Positions 7,846 to 14,604 of a stretch of DNA of 21,354 nucleotides are shown here, piece by piece (position 1 is the first letter of the stretch; every line of letters starts with the position of its first letter). Location of the stretch: contig CAZMGC010000016.1 of the NCBI GenBank assembly GCA_964565795.1, forward strand, positions 1 through 21,354, in the 5' to 3' direction. The translations under genes and the position numbers were made by a program. The DNA is from 2-01-FULL-39-10-A sp964565795 (lineage in GTDB: Bacteria; Patescibacteriota; Microgenomatia; Levybacterales; UBA12049). The notes beneath the pieces are model-generated. The model ran no database searches, was not told the origin of the DNA, and saw nothing but the letters and a program-made list of their open reading frames with translations.

Positions 7846-8298
7846 ATGCCATTAGAGACACAAAGAATATGTCCAGAGTCAAAACCTACAGAAAGACGAA
7901 AAAGAGATCTCGTTTTTGGTCTTTCTCTTGGTGCATTTTCAAGTTCCGTAGTTAGAGCTTTTGAGATGGGTGCCTTAGGTGTAGCTCCACCTGCGGAAAT
8001 TAGAGGACACATGCACGATACTATTGGTTCCTTCGCGCTCTCATATGTAGCTAAATATGTTTACAGAATTCCGCCTTTCGCGACTGCATCCCTAGTATTT
8101 TTTTCAGCAAGTGCATCAGAGGTTGCGCAAGGTATGGGATTTCTCAGTGGAAGGTTTGACCCAAAAGATATAGTTGCATACGGATTGGGTACATCTGCCT
8201 ATTATGCTGTAGAAAAATTCAGCGGACGTAAAAAAGTAGACATGAAACCAGGTGTAGAATATTCTGTAAATCCTAATATAGATCAAGGCTTAAAATAA
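7846..8298 (+). CDS. Small integral membrane protein, possibly VanZ/DUF2809-like
   Basis: A 150-residue protein with a charged N-terminus and about four hydrophobic stretches: VFGLSLGAFSSSVVRAF, then around residues 65-78, 83-95 and 108-122. The order of residues in the middle and C-terminal half (His and Asp before a helix, E-V-A-Q, then SGRFDPKDIVAYGLG) recalls the VanZ/DUF2809 pattern, in which a conserved Glu-x-x-Gln and Arg-x-x-Asp lie at membrane edges. That similarity is by eye only. It has its own near-leaderless promoter and ends 3 bp short of the convergent HAD gene. Nothing nearby suggests a specific substrate. A real gene; function unknown. Confidence 0.72.
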   Translation: MPLETQRICPESKPTERRKRDLVFGLSLGAFSSSVVRAFEMGALGVAPPAEIRGHMHDTIGSFALSYVAKYVYRIPPFATASLVFFSASASEVAQGMGFLSGRFDPKDIVAYGLGTSAYYAVEKFSGRKKVDMKPGVEYSVNPNIDQGLK

Positions 8299-8301
8299 GA
8301 C

Positions 8302-9081
8302 TTAGATTGAGATTAGATATTCCACTGTTCCTTTGTCAAATTTTTCGCGGGTTTTTATAATGTTTGGGTTGTTTTCTATTTCTTTTGTTCCCACATAAAT
8401 AAACTTCGATTTGTGTCCATGGCCTACAAGATATTTATGCATTTCTAAATCTCCCGGGCTGTCGCCAAAAGTTTCAAATTCTGAAGGTTCTTCTAAGTGT
8501 TTAATCAGCATTAAAAATCTCTCTACGCCTAAATCTTTTCCTACGTGGGGATTCTGAATGTCTGTCGCAATTATGCTTGGTTCTATAACTAAATTGGTTA
8601 ATTCCAAATGCTCAAGGATTTTTTTCATGTCTTCAAGTAAAGTTTTTTGCTCTTCATGGAATTTATCTAGATCTTTTCCAGTTATGAATTCCGTAGAAAT
8701 CATAGTTTCTTTAGATTCATCAAAAAACATAGTGTCAGAATATTTAAAAGCTATGAGATCTCTTATTTTCTGGATTAGTTCATCAGGCATAGTTATTTGA
8801 GGGTCCACTATATTTTCAATTTCACCATTTTTATAGTCTCCCCATGTTCCTCCTTTTTCTCCAACGAAGAAAATATTGTAAAGAAGATCCTTATTTGGAA
8901 TTATTTTTTCGAGAGGATTTAGTACATTTAAGATAACAAATTGAAGTGATCTTCCTGTGTTAAGTCCTACTGTCTCTCCTCTTTCTAAAATTTGGGAGAT
9001 TATTTTTATAATTTGGGGATTTGAAGTTTTAGTTTCTGGATTTGTTATAACTCCGTCTACGTCAAAAAGCCACGCTTTCAT
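8302..9081 (-). CDS. HAD-superfamily hydrolase (Cof/IIB-like phosphatase)
   Basis: About 259 residues from the ATG at 9081. The HAD motifs are in order: motif I FDVDGV with nucleophile D7 and acid D9, motif II in LNTGRS, a motif III lysine in HVGKDLG, and motif IV GDSPGDLEM supplying Mg-binding aspartates. The insert between motifs II and III is large, as in type-II HAD enzymes that dephosphorylate sugar phosphates, nucleotides or phosphoglycolate. The substrate is unknown. The frame stays open to 9294, but that extension would cover the nadD start and the divergent promoters. The start chosen puts TATAAT (9088-9093) 6 nt upstream, as in other genes here. It is divergent from nadD with 45 bp between, so the pair may be co-regulated. 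Confidence 0.85.
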   Translation of the reverse strand: MKAWLFDVDGVITNPETKTSNPQIIKIISQILERGETVGLNTGRSLQFVILNVLNPLEKIIPNKDLLYNIFFVGEKGGTWGDYKNGEIENIVDPQITMPDELIQKIRDLIAFKYSDTMFFDESKETMISTEFITGKDLDKFHEEQKTLLEDMKKILEHLELTNLVIEPSIIATDIQNPHVGKDLGVERFLMLIKHLEEPSEFETFGDSPGDLEMHKYLVGHGHKSKFIYVGTKEIENNPNIIKTREKFDKGTVEYLISI

Positions 9082-9087
9082 TTCCAT

Positions 9088-9120
9088 ATTATACAAGTTT
9101 GATTCAAGGCATGATATACT
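9088..9120. promoter_or_regulatory. Divergent leaderless promoters for the HAD gene and nadD
   Basis: The minus strand has TATAAT at 9088-9093, ending 6 nt before the HAD ATG. The plus strand has extended -10 TGATATACT at 9112-9120, ending 6 nt before the nadD ATG at 9127. No strong -35 box is seen for either. Confidence 0.6.
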
Positions 9121-9126
9121 TTTTCC

Positions 9127-9693
9127 ATGAAAATAGCAGTTCTTGGGGGAAGATTTGATCCAATTCACGTAGGACATCTTCTGATTGCGCGTCAAGTTTT
9201 GGAATTTGACCCTAGTATAGACAAGGTTATTTTTGTCCCTGCCTATGAACATCACTGGAAACCTATTCAGGCAAGCCCAGAACATCGAATCCACATGATT
9301 GAATCGGTACTTGAGGACAAGATGGAAGTATCTGACATAGAAATAAAAAGAAAAGGTGTTAGCTATTCGATTGATACTATAAAGGCTTTGAAATCGGAAA
9401 CAAACGCAGAGATTTTTTGGGTGGTAGGATCTGACATAGTTCGCGAATTTAATAAATGGAAGAACCCAGAAGAGTTAGTAAGAGAAGCCACATTTTTAGT
9501 TTTCCCAAGAGATCCTTATAAGTTGCCAGATAGTTTACCTACGGGTTTCAGATTGGTTAAAACTTCGACTCTCCAAGTCGCGAATTTTTCCTCAACGGTA
9601 ATTAGAGATAGAATAAAAGAAGGAAAGACCATAAAATATCTTGTGGCGCCTCAAGTCGAGGATTATATAAAAGAAAATAGCTTATATGTTTAA
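9127..9693 (+). CDS. nadD: Nicotinate-nucleotide adenylyltransferase
   Basis: A 188-residue protein with the nucleotidyltransferase signature GGRFDPIHVGH at residues 7-17 (catalytic His14 and His17) and the C-terminal SST-x-IR motif in FSSTVIRDRI, followed by YLVAPQVEDYIKEN, the usual NadD ending. It transfers AMP from ATP to nicotinate mononucleotide, giving deamido-NAD in the cytoplasm, the step before NadE. The length is normal for NadD (about 190-215). The C-terminal 8 nt overlap the nadE start, so the two last steps of NAD synthesis are coupled in one operon. A close relative such as a NadM/CoaD-type enzyme is less likely given the SST-x-IR motif and the nadE neighbour. Confidence 0.93.
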   Translation: MKIAVLGGRFDPIHVGHLLIARQVLEFDPSIDKVIFVPAYEHHWKPIQASPEHRIHMIESVLEDKMEVSDIEIKRKGVSYSIDTIKALKSETNAEIFWVVGSDIVREFNKWKNPEELVREATFLVFPRDPYKLPDSLPTGFRLVKTSTLQVANFSSTVIRDRIKEGKTIKYLVAPQVEDYIKENSLYV

Positions 9694-10444
9694 AAATTTA
9701 CTTGAAATACAGCCTCAAGAAGAGGAAAAGAAAATCTTAGAATTTTTAAAGAAAACTTTAAGTGAGCAAAAAATTGAAAAAGTAGTGATTGGGATTTCTG
9801 GTGGAGTTGATTCTGCCACGAGTTTATATTTATTGTCTAAAGTAATTCCTAAAGAAAATATAATTGCGATTCATCTCCCCTACTTTAATGAAATAGATCC
9901 AGACGTAAAGGTAATTGAAGAAAGTCTAGGAATAAGAACTACCAAAATTTCTATTAATAAAATTGTAGATATGATGTTTGACTGGCTTGAAATTTCCGAG
10001 GAAGATAAAGTTCGTCGCGGAAATATTATGGCGAGAGTCAGAATGATTACGCTTTTTGATTTTGCTAAGAAAAATAACGCACTTGTAATGGGAACTGAAA
10101 ATAGATCAGAGTATCAGCTTGGCTATTTTACAAGATTTGGAGATGAGGCCTCAGACATCGAGCCCTTACAGCATCTTTATAAATCTCAGATTTATAAGCT
10201 CGCCGAGCATATTGGTGTTCCTAAAAGTATTTTAGAAAAAAAACCATCAGCGAATTTATGGGCATCCCAGACAGACGAAGACGAATTTGGATTTACCTAT
10301 GAAGAAGCAGATCCAGTGCTTTTTCTATATTTTGATAAGAAAAATCCTGTATGGACAATTGAAGCGATGCGCCAAGGAGCAAAGAAGATCATAGAATTTG
10401 CGGAAAAGTTTACCTTTAAGCACCAGGTGCCATATCACTTATAA
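9686..10444 (+). CDS. nadE: NAD synthetase, ammonia-dependent type
   Basis: A 252-residue protein with the ATP-pyrophosphatase P-loop SGGVDS at residues 38-43 and the NadE substrate regions MGTENRSEYQLGYFTRFGD and LWASQTDEDEFGF. It converts deamido-NAD to NAD using ATP and ammonia. There is no N-terminal nitrilase/glutaminase domain, so it belongs to the short, ammonia-dependent class. The start lies inside the end of nadD (ATG at 9686, nadD stop at 9691-9693) without a visible Shine-Dalgarno, so translation is probably coupled. The 3' end overlaps the convergent gene at 10416-11120 by 29 bp. Some archaeal and bacterial NadE proteins use the same short architecture. Confidence 0.94.
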   Translation: MFKNLLEIQPQEEEKKILEFLKKTLSEQKIEKVVIGISGGVDSATSLYLLSKVIPKENIIAIHLPYFNEIDPDVKVIEESLGIRTTKISINKIVDMMFDWLEISEEDKVRRGNIMARVRMITLFDFAKKNNALVMGTENRSEYQLGYFTRFGDEASDIEPLQHLYKSQIYKLAEHIGVPKSILEKKPSANLWASQTDEDEFGFTYEEADPVLFLYFDKKNPVWTIEAMRQGAKKIIEFAEKFTFKHQVPYHL

Positions 10445-11120
10445 AAATTGGAATTGGATTAGTCCAGTCTCTAGTCGCTTCTACAACTCTCGGTAAAACC
10501 TCATGTACGAATTTTTCAGTGGGCATTCTGTCAGCCTGATCACCGGTAAATGGAATAGCTGCAACTCTTTCATTTAGGTCGAGATCTGGTAAGGCAATTT
10601 TTCTCCCGTAAGTAAATCTACGCTCTGCTTCTTTTGCTAAATCATCTTTTTGAGCACCTACAAGATCTTCAAACCTTGGTACTCTGTGTCCTCGAGTTTT
10701 TATAAAAACATTCCATGCTCCCCACCAACCAGCTGTGCCCTCATCAAATCTTTGTGCTATTTTTTCTTTTACCGGGTACGCTTGAAGTCCCCAATTTGCA
10801 ATTTCTATTCCGAGAGCCACTTGATGCATTGGCGTTGCTGGATCTCTGTCCCAATCTCCCCTAGTATGTCTTATCGAAGTGTAATCTAAAGACTGAAAAC
10901 CATACTGAGCTGCAATTATTCCAACAAGACCAACAAGCTGAAAATAGGCTGGATCTAAATTAGTCTGACGATCAGCCCACCATTTAAGATCTTTATGCCA
11001 TTGACTGCTAGTAAAATGGTCTGCATGAAACATATGGTAAGTAGGGATAGAGTTTACACCCCTAACTATTCTTTTCTGAACTTCTATAGTTTCTACATTT
11101 GCAGGAATTTCTTTTGACAT
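10416..11120 (-). CDS. Unrecognised tryptophan-rich protein
   Basis: A 234-residue soluble-looking protein with no signal peptide or membrane segment. It is unusually rich in Trp and His: SSQWHKDLKWWADRQ, HTRGDWDRD, NWGLQ, GWWGAWN and DWTNPIP. The N-terminal half includes YHMFHADHF and a hydrophobic stretch, FQLVGLVGIIAAQYG. I do not recognise the family. The start is well supported: TGCTATAAT ends 7 nt upstream of the ATG. Its last 29 bp overlap the 3' end of nadE on the other strand, so the ends of both genes are constrained by each other. Alternating acidic and aromatic clusters could form a ligand pocket, but no function is claimed. Confidence 0.8.
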   Translation of the reverse strand: MSKEIPANVETIEVQKRIVRGVNSIPTYHMFHADHFTSSQWHKDLKWWADRQTNLDPAYFQLVGLVGIIAAQYGFQSLDYTSIRHTRGDWDRDPATPMHQVALGIEIANWGLQAYPVKEKIAQRFDEGTAGWWGAWNVFIKTRGHRVPRFEDLVGAQKDDLAKEAERRFTYGRKIALPDLDLNERVAAIPFTGDQADRMPTEKFVHEVLPRVVEATRDWTNPIPIFISDMAPGA

Positions 11121-11127
11121 GACGGGA

Positions 11128-11136
11128 ATTATAGCA
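11128..11136 (-). promoter_or_regulatory. Extended -10 promoter for the Trp-rich protein gene
   Basis: TGCTATAAT on the minus strand (TATAAT at 11128-11133) ends 7 nt before the ATG at 11120. No clear -35 box is seen. Confidence 0.55.
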
Positions 11137-11150
11137 CTTCGGTAAGGTGA

Positions 11151-11453
11151 TTAGCTTGATGAGTTTTGATTATTGTAAATTTCTATTTCCGGAGTATTGT
11201 AGTTAGGATTAACACTATTTTCAGTTTTACCATCCCCTAAGCCAAAGTAACCTAGAACCGCAAGTCCCAGGCCAAAAGTGATTTGATTCCAATCTTTCCT
11301 AGCCCATCCTTCTATTATTAAAAACATGCCTATTACTGCAGTTACTGGCGCAATTTTTTCGTTAGCATTCTTTGCCCGTTCAATTATAGTTAAGACTGGT
11401 TTAGGCAAAATCTCAGCTTCTATATTTTGTATACCATTTGATTCTTTACTCAC
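11151..11453 (-). CDS. Small membrane protein of unknown function
   Basis: A 100-residue protein. Residues about 36-75 contain two hydrophobic stretches (APVTAVIGMFLIIEGWA and TFGLGLAVLGYFGLG) separated by RKDWNQ, a likely helical hairpin. The N-terminus carries charged residues (IERAKNANEK) and the C-terminus is polar and Asn-rich (PNYNTPEIEIYNNQNSSS). I do not recognise the family. The start is GTG at 11453; the only internal Met lies within the first membrane stretch. TAATAT at 11464-11469 lies 10 nt upstream and could be its -10 box. The gene ends 31 bp before the start of the Trp-rich protein gene on the same strand, but that gene has its own promoter. Confidence 0.6.
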   Translation of the reverse strand: MSKESNGIQNIEAEILPKPVLTIIERAKNANEKIAPVTAVIGMFLIIEGWARKDWNQITFGLGLAVLGYFGLGDGKTENSVNPNYNTPEIEIYNNQNSSS

Positions 11454-11524
11454 ATCAATAAGGATATTAAGTCATGGAGAATTTTGCTTTACTTTTCGAG
11501 GACTAAATTATGACAAATAGAAGA

Positions 11525-11914
11525 CTATTTTAATCTCTCTAGATTACCGCGGCGTTTTACTATATTTTTATAATCCCATTGGATGTCGCGAGATTTTTTA
11601 AGCCAGCGTTTTAAATCCTCTACGTTTATTTGATCTACGCTTGTATATCTTTTTTGTGCTGCTTTAAAATTACCTTCAGAATCTAAGTCAGGTTCTTCAA
11701 AAGACTGACCACTCCAAAATAAAAGCTGAACATTATTTTTAAGCTTGGAGTACCCTGCTACCGGATTTCCATCTAAAAACCAGACAGGATTTTTGTGCCA
11801 GATTTTACTTGTTGCTTCCTTAAGTTCTGAGTTTATTTCCCTGGCTAATAATTCACAAATTTCCTTGTCCGGGGAAGAAAGCTTGTCGTTATATTCCTTT
11901 ATGTCTTTATTCAT
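11525..11914 (-). CDS. DUF1801-family protein
   Basis: A 129-residue protein whose core fits the DUF1801 (YdhG-like) fold: KIWHKNPVWFLDGNPVAGY followed by NVQLLFWSGQSF, and a basic C-terminus containing LKRWLKKSRDIQWDYKN. Members of this small alpha/beta family are widespread, often beside transcriptional regulators and YdeI-like genes; their biochemical role is not settled. The gene starts 6 nt after the stop of the HxlR-type regulator gene, so the two form one operon read leftward. A YdeI/DUF1905-like protein is encoded a short distance away (12940-13482), a combination that fits an accessory stress-response set. Confidence 0.8.
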   Translation of the reverse strand: MNKDIKEYNDKLSSPDKEICELLAREINSELKEATSKIWHKNPVWFLDGNPVAGYSKLKNNVQLLFWSGQSFEEPDLDSEGNFKAAQKRYTSVDQINVEDLKRWLKKSRDIQWDYKNIVKRRGNLERLK

Positions 11915-11920
11915 CCAAGT

Positions 11921-12232
11921 TTATGAATATTTTTGTGCAAATTTTGAAATCTCATTTATGACAGGAAGAATTGCTCTTCCTTTTTCAGTGAGAGCATATA
12001 CGACAGAAACTTTATCCAGAGTTTCTTCTTTTCTGTTAACTAATCCGTCTTTTTCGAGCTTTTTTAGTCGATCTGAAAGAGTAGCGGGATTCAAGCCCAT
12101 AATTGAGCGCTGAATCTCAACAAATCTCATTTCTTTTTCGGAAAGATGGTTAATAATGCAAAGCATATGAGCTTCAGCGATAGTTGTAATCGCATGATCT
12201 ATTTCGTTTTTCCTAACTTTACCAGTTGACAT
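11921..12232 (-). CDS. HxlR-type winged-helix transcriptional regulator
   Basis: A 103-residue protein with a winged helix of HxlR/MarR-like type. The helix pair MRFVEIQRSIMGLNPATLSDRL ends in the recognition helix, and the wing follows as KKLEKDGLVNRKEETLDKVSVVYALTEKGRAI. HxlR proteins are dimeric DNA-binding regulators, several of which respond to aldehydes or oxidants through a conserved Cys near the N-terminus; here a Cys occurs in the helix before the wing (HMLCIINHL), in a less typical place. Upstream lies a 31-bp dyad that is a good operator for this protein and for the divergent LUD gene. It is coupled to the DUF1801 gene downstream. Confidence 0.87.
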   Translation of the reverse strand: MSTGKVRKNEIDHAITTIAEAHMLCIINHLSEKEMRFVEIQRSIMGLNPATLSDRLKKLEKDGLVNRKEETLDKVSVVYALTEKGRAILPVINEISKFAQKYS

Positions 12233-12242
12233 ACTTTAATAT

Positions 12243-12273
12243 CTATAGTACTATGAATTTCATAGCGCTATAG
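12243..12273. promoter_or_regulatory. 31-bp dyad operator between the HxlR-type and LUD genes
   Basis: Two 15-bp arms (12243-12257 and 12259-12273) match as inverted repeats at 13 of 15 positions around a central T. The outer hexamers are CTATAG and the inner parts are CTATGAA and TTCATAG. It lies 11 bp upstream of the regulator start and 13 bp before a TATAAC -10 (12287-12292) that ends 6 nt from the LUD ATG at 12299. A dimeric winged-helix protein bound here could control both directions. Confidence 0.7.
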
Positions 12274-12298
12274 AATATATAGTAATTATAACACAAAT

Positions 12299-12943
12299 AT
12301 GATTTCCACCCAAACAATTAATAATAGAAATTTTGATGAATTAGCTGATAATACTCAGGTTCAAAAAACAATAAATTCTCTTAAAGCAAATGGATTTTTA
12401 CCTATTCTTGTAAATTCAAAAGAAGAGGCTTTTGAAAAAATTCAGGAAATGATACCAGATAACGCCTCAGTAATGAATGGAACTTCAGCTACTCTTCGAG
12501 AGATTGGCTACATAGATTATTTAAAAGAAGGCGGACATAAATGGAACAATCTTCATGAAAAAGTTTTAGCTGAACTAGATCCAGAAAAACAAGCAAAACT
12601 TAGAAAAACATCTGTAATTTCTGATTATTATTTAGGTAGTGCTCATGCAGTTACAGAAAATGGTGAAATCTTGATAGCTTCTAATACAGGCAGTCAGCTC
12701 CCCCATTTAGTCTATACTTCTCAGAATATAATTTTTGTAGTAGGAGCACAGAAAATAGTTTCAAATATTGACGAGGCTTTTAAAAGATTAAAGGAGCATG
12801 TTATTCCTCTTGAAAATGAAAGAATGAAAGGGGTTTATGGAGTTGGTACTACTCATGCAAAGACCCTTATTCTTCACAAAGAAAATCCTATGATGGGTAG
12901 ACAAATTTATGTCGTAATCGTAAACGAGAAGCTTGGGTTTTAG
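12299..12943 (+). CDS. LUD-domain protein (LutC/YkgG-like)
   Basis: A 214-residue protein matching the LUD domain (formerly DUF162) seen in LutC and in the N-terminal part of LutB. Diagnostic stretches are MNGTSATLREIGYIDYL, then SDYYLGSAHAVTENGEIL with SNTGSQLPHLVY, and the C-terminal FVVGAQKIVSNIDEAFKRL. LUD proteins take part in lactate utilisation, but many stand-alone copies, like this one without LutA or LutB neighbours, have no assigned reaction. The gene is divergent from a HxlR-type regulator and shares its operator, so expression is probably switched by that regulator. It overlaps the convergent YdeI-like gene by 4 bp at the 3' ends. Confidence 0.88.
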   Translation: MISTQTINNRNFDELADNTQVQKTINSLKANGFLPILVNSKEEAFEKIQEMIPDNASVMNGTSATLREIGYIDYLKEGGHKWNNLHEKVLAELDPEKQAKLRKTSVISDYYLGSAHAVTENGEILIASNTGSQLPHLVYTSQNIIFVVGAQKIVSNIDEAFKRLKEHVIPLENERMKGVYGVGTTHAKTLILHKENPMMGRQIYVVIVNEKLGF

Positions 12944-13482
12944 TCTAGAAGGCGCCAGTTATTTGATACATATGGCTCACTACATAAGTTGCGATTAAAA
13001 CAGCAAGGTCTTCTCATTCCTTTATTAAGTTTATCCATCATAACTTCGATATGTTTTTTTCGAGTTTCATCTGTTTTTACAGCTCTAACCCATCTTACCC
13101 AATCCCAACGAGCGAGTGGTGTAATATCGTTCCAAAGTAGATGCGCTTTTTTGTTTGCGACAATTGCTTTTTTCAAATCCGGTGGAACTTCTGGATTAAT
13201 CCAATCTTTAGTATGTTCAATTGAAACCGTTACGCTATCCCCTGCCTTAATTTTTGCTTCTTTCAAGAGTTTGTTCTCAGGCCTGAACCAATGACTTGGC
13301 CTGAGCCCTGGTCCATATTTTCCATCTGGTTCTAGTAAAGTCATGAAAGGAACATTGTTTATTTCCCCCTTAACCATTACCATTCCTCGTGAAGGAAGCT
13401 GGGCACTTGCCTCACTCGGAAGTTTTAAAATAGTCCAGTCTTTGATTTTAATAAGTTTTGTCTCGAATTTAATTAATGACAT
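12940..13482 (-). CDS. DUF1905 / YdeI (OmpD-associated) family protein
   Basis: A 180-residue protein in two parts. Residues about 5-95 form a DUF1905-like beta domain (ILKLPSEASAQLPSRGMVMV, ending GDSVTVSIEHT). Residues about 98-165 match the YdeI/OmpD-associated helical domain: PEVPPDLKKAIVANKKAHLL, WDWVRWVRAVKTDETRKKHI, then MMDKLNKGMRRP. The C-terminal tail after that (CCFNRNLCSEPYVSNNW) has three Cys. In other bacteria such proteins have been linked to resistance to peptides, but the mechanism is not known. It is preceded by a leaderless-type promoter and divergent from a methyltransferase gene. Its 3' end overlaps the LUD gene by 4 bp. Confidence 0.85.
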   Translation of the reverse strand: MSLIKFETKLIKIKDWTILKLPSEASAQLPSRGMVMVKGEINNVPFMTLLEPDGKYGPGLRPSHWFRPENKLLKEAKIKAGDSVTVSIEHTKDWINPEVPPDLKKAIVANKKAHLLWNDITPLARWDWVRWVRAVKTDETRKKHIEVMMDKLNKGMRRPCCFNRNLCSEPYVSNNWRLLD

Positions 13483-13489
13483 AGGGTTA

Positions 13490-13526
13490 ATTTTATCAAA
13501 ATTTTATTTTTATAACTTGCTATAAT
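13490..13526. promoter_or_regulatory. Divergent promoters for the YdeI-like and methyltransferase genes
   Basis: The minus strand has TGATAAAAT (-10 at 13490-13495), ending 7 nt before the ATG at 13482. The plus strand has TGCTATAAT (-10 at 13521-13526), ending 10 nt before the ATG at 13537. Both predict leaders of 0-4 nt. Confidence 0.55.
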
Positions 13527-13536
13527 TTTCGAGAAT

Positions 13537-14067
13537 ATGGATGAAGTTTTAAATAATCTTTATGAGTCTTCCCTGGAGCATCGCAGAATCCATCAATGCG
13601 GAGCTGTTCCCTTTCAGCATGGAAAATTTCTAACGGATTTTGTAGCATCAACTAAAGCAGAAAGAATCTTAGAGATAGGAACTGGCGTTGGATACTCCAC
13701 TATTTGCTTAGCTTTAGGAAATGAAGAAGCAAACATTGAAACCATAGATAAAGATCCAATTCATGTCGCGCTCGCAAAAGAAAATTGCGAGAAATTAGGC
13801 TTAAAAAATATAACTTTTCATGAATCTAAAGCTGAAGAAATTCTCCCCAAGCTTAGTGAGCAGTTTGACTTAATCTTTTATGACGGTTTTACGCCTCAGA
13901 AAAAATTCGTAGATGAATTTGAGAGATTACTAAAAAAGGGAGGAACCCTTCTTAGTACAAATTTATTCCTAAGTGATCTCTCCGGAGGAGGATATTTAAA
14001 ATTGCTTCAAACTGATAAGTGGAATACAAAAGTCACTGGTGACACCGCAATTTCTATTAAGAAATAA
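13537..14067 (+). CDS. SAM-dependent O-methyltransferase-like protein
   Basis: A 176-residue class I methyltransferase. Motif I is ILEIGTGVGYS at residues 44-54; the acidic residue binding the SAM ribose is probably D71 in ETIDKDP, and the catalytic-face strand is FDLIFYDG at 110-117 with a Mg-type aspartate as in the catechol/caffeoyl-CoA O-methyltransferase family (PF01596). The substrate is not evident. Length is short compared with typical family members (about 210-220), mainly through a compact C-terminus. It has its own promoter and a separate one serves the following gene, so it is probably monocistronic. Confidence 0.85.
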   Translation: MDEVLNNLYESSLEHRRIHQCGAVPFQHGKFLTDFVASTKAERILEIGTGVGYSTICLALGNEEANIETIDKDPIHVALAKENCEKLGLKNITFHESKAEEILPKLSEQFDLIFYDGFTPQKKFVDEFERLLKKGGTLLSTNLFLSDLSGGGYLKLLQTDKWNTKVTGDTAISIKK

Positions 14068-14069
14068 AA

Positions 14070-14098
14070 TTGATATCCTCTCTTTTCGGTAATATAAT
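14070..14098 (+). promoter_or_regulatory. Consensus-like promoter for the gamma-glutamylcyclotransferase-like gene
   Basis: A -35 TTGATA (14070-14075), a 17-bp spacer and -10 TATAAT (14093-14098), with 6 nt to the ATG at 14105. This is the cleanest leaderless layout in the window. Confidence 0.7.
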
Positions 14099-14104
14099 AG
14101 CGCG

Positions 14105-14560
14105 ATGGCAAAAGGAGAGGGGATTAATTATTTCGCATACGCTTCAAATTTAGATGCTCGTCAAATGGCTTCTAGACAAATTCCCTTTCATTCCAAAGAT
14201 ATCGCTGTGCTTCCAGGACATCGTTTAGTTTTTAACAAATTAAGTCAAAGACTTTACCCTGGTCATGGCGTAGCAAATATTGAAGAGAGTGAGGGATCAC
14301 ATGTGGAAGGAGTTATCTATGGAATTTCAGAAAAATTACTCGAAAGACTTGACGTTTTTGAAGGAGGATACGAAAGAAAAGTAGTCGATGTCTTCGTAGC
14401 AGACTCTACTCCAAGACAAGCAGTAATTTACGTAGCAAAACCTGAGTTTATTCATGAAGGCTTAGTTCCTGCACCAGAATATTTGGAAAGAATTATTAGA
14501 GGCGGACAAGACTTGTTTTTGAAAGAATACATGGAAGAACTCCAGGCAAGATTTAGATAG
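14105..14560 (+). CDS. Gamma-glutamylcyclotransferase-like (GGCT/AIG2) protein
   Basis: A 151-residue protein with the substrate-binding loop YFAYASNL at residues 9-16 and the catalytic glutamate E86 in LDVFEGGY, both hallmarks of the GGCT fold. Known members cyclise gamma-glutamyl amines or dipeptides to 5-oxoproline. The real substrate here is uncertain, since an organism with so small a gene set may lack glutathione; the protein could act on gamma-glutamyl side chains of cell-wall or antibiotic origin. It is soluble, of typical length, and has its own promoter. The convergent gene that follows ends 44 bp downstream. Confidence 0.87.
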   Translation: MAKGEGINYFAYASNLDARQMASRQIPFHSKDIAVLPGHRLVFNKLSQRLYPGHGVANIEESEGSHVEGVIYGISEKLLERLDVFEGGYERKVVDVFVADSTPRQAVIYVAKPEFIHEGLVPAPEYLERIIRGGQDLFLKEYMEELQARFR

Positions 14561-14604
14561 TTAAAATGGGGTTCTTGATGAGGTACTTCTAGAATGATTA
14601 AGAG

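Noticed and set aside
9082..9294. N-terminal extension of the HAD gene to 9294
   Set aside because: It would overlap the nadD start and both promoters. The HAD fold begins with KAWLFDVDG just after the ATG at 9081.
14561..14604. Intrinsic terminator between the convergent genes
   Set aside because: No stable GC stem followed by a T run could be found here or at other convergent junctions.
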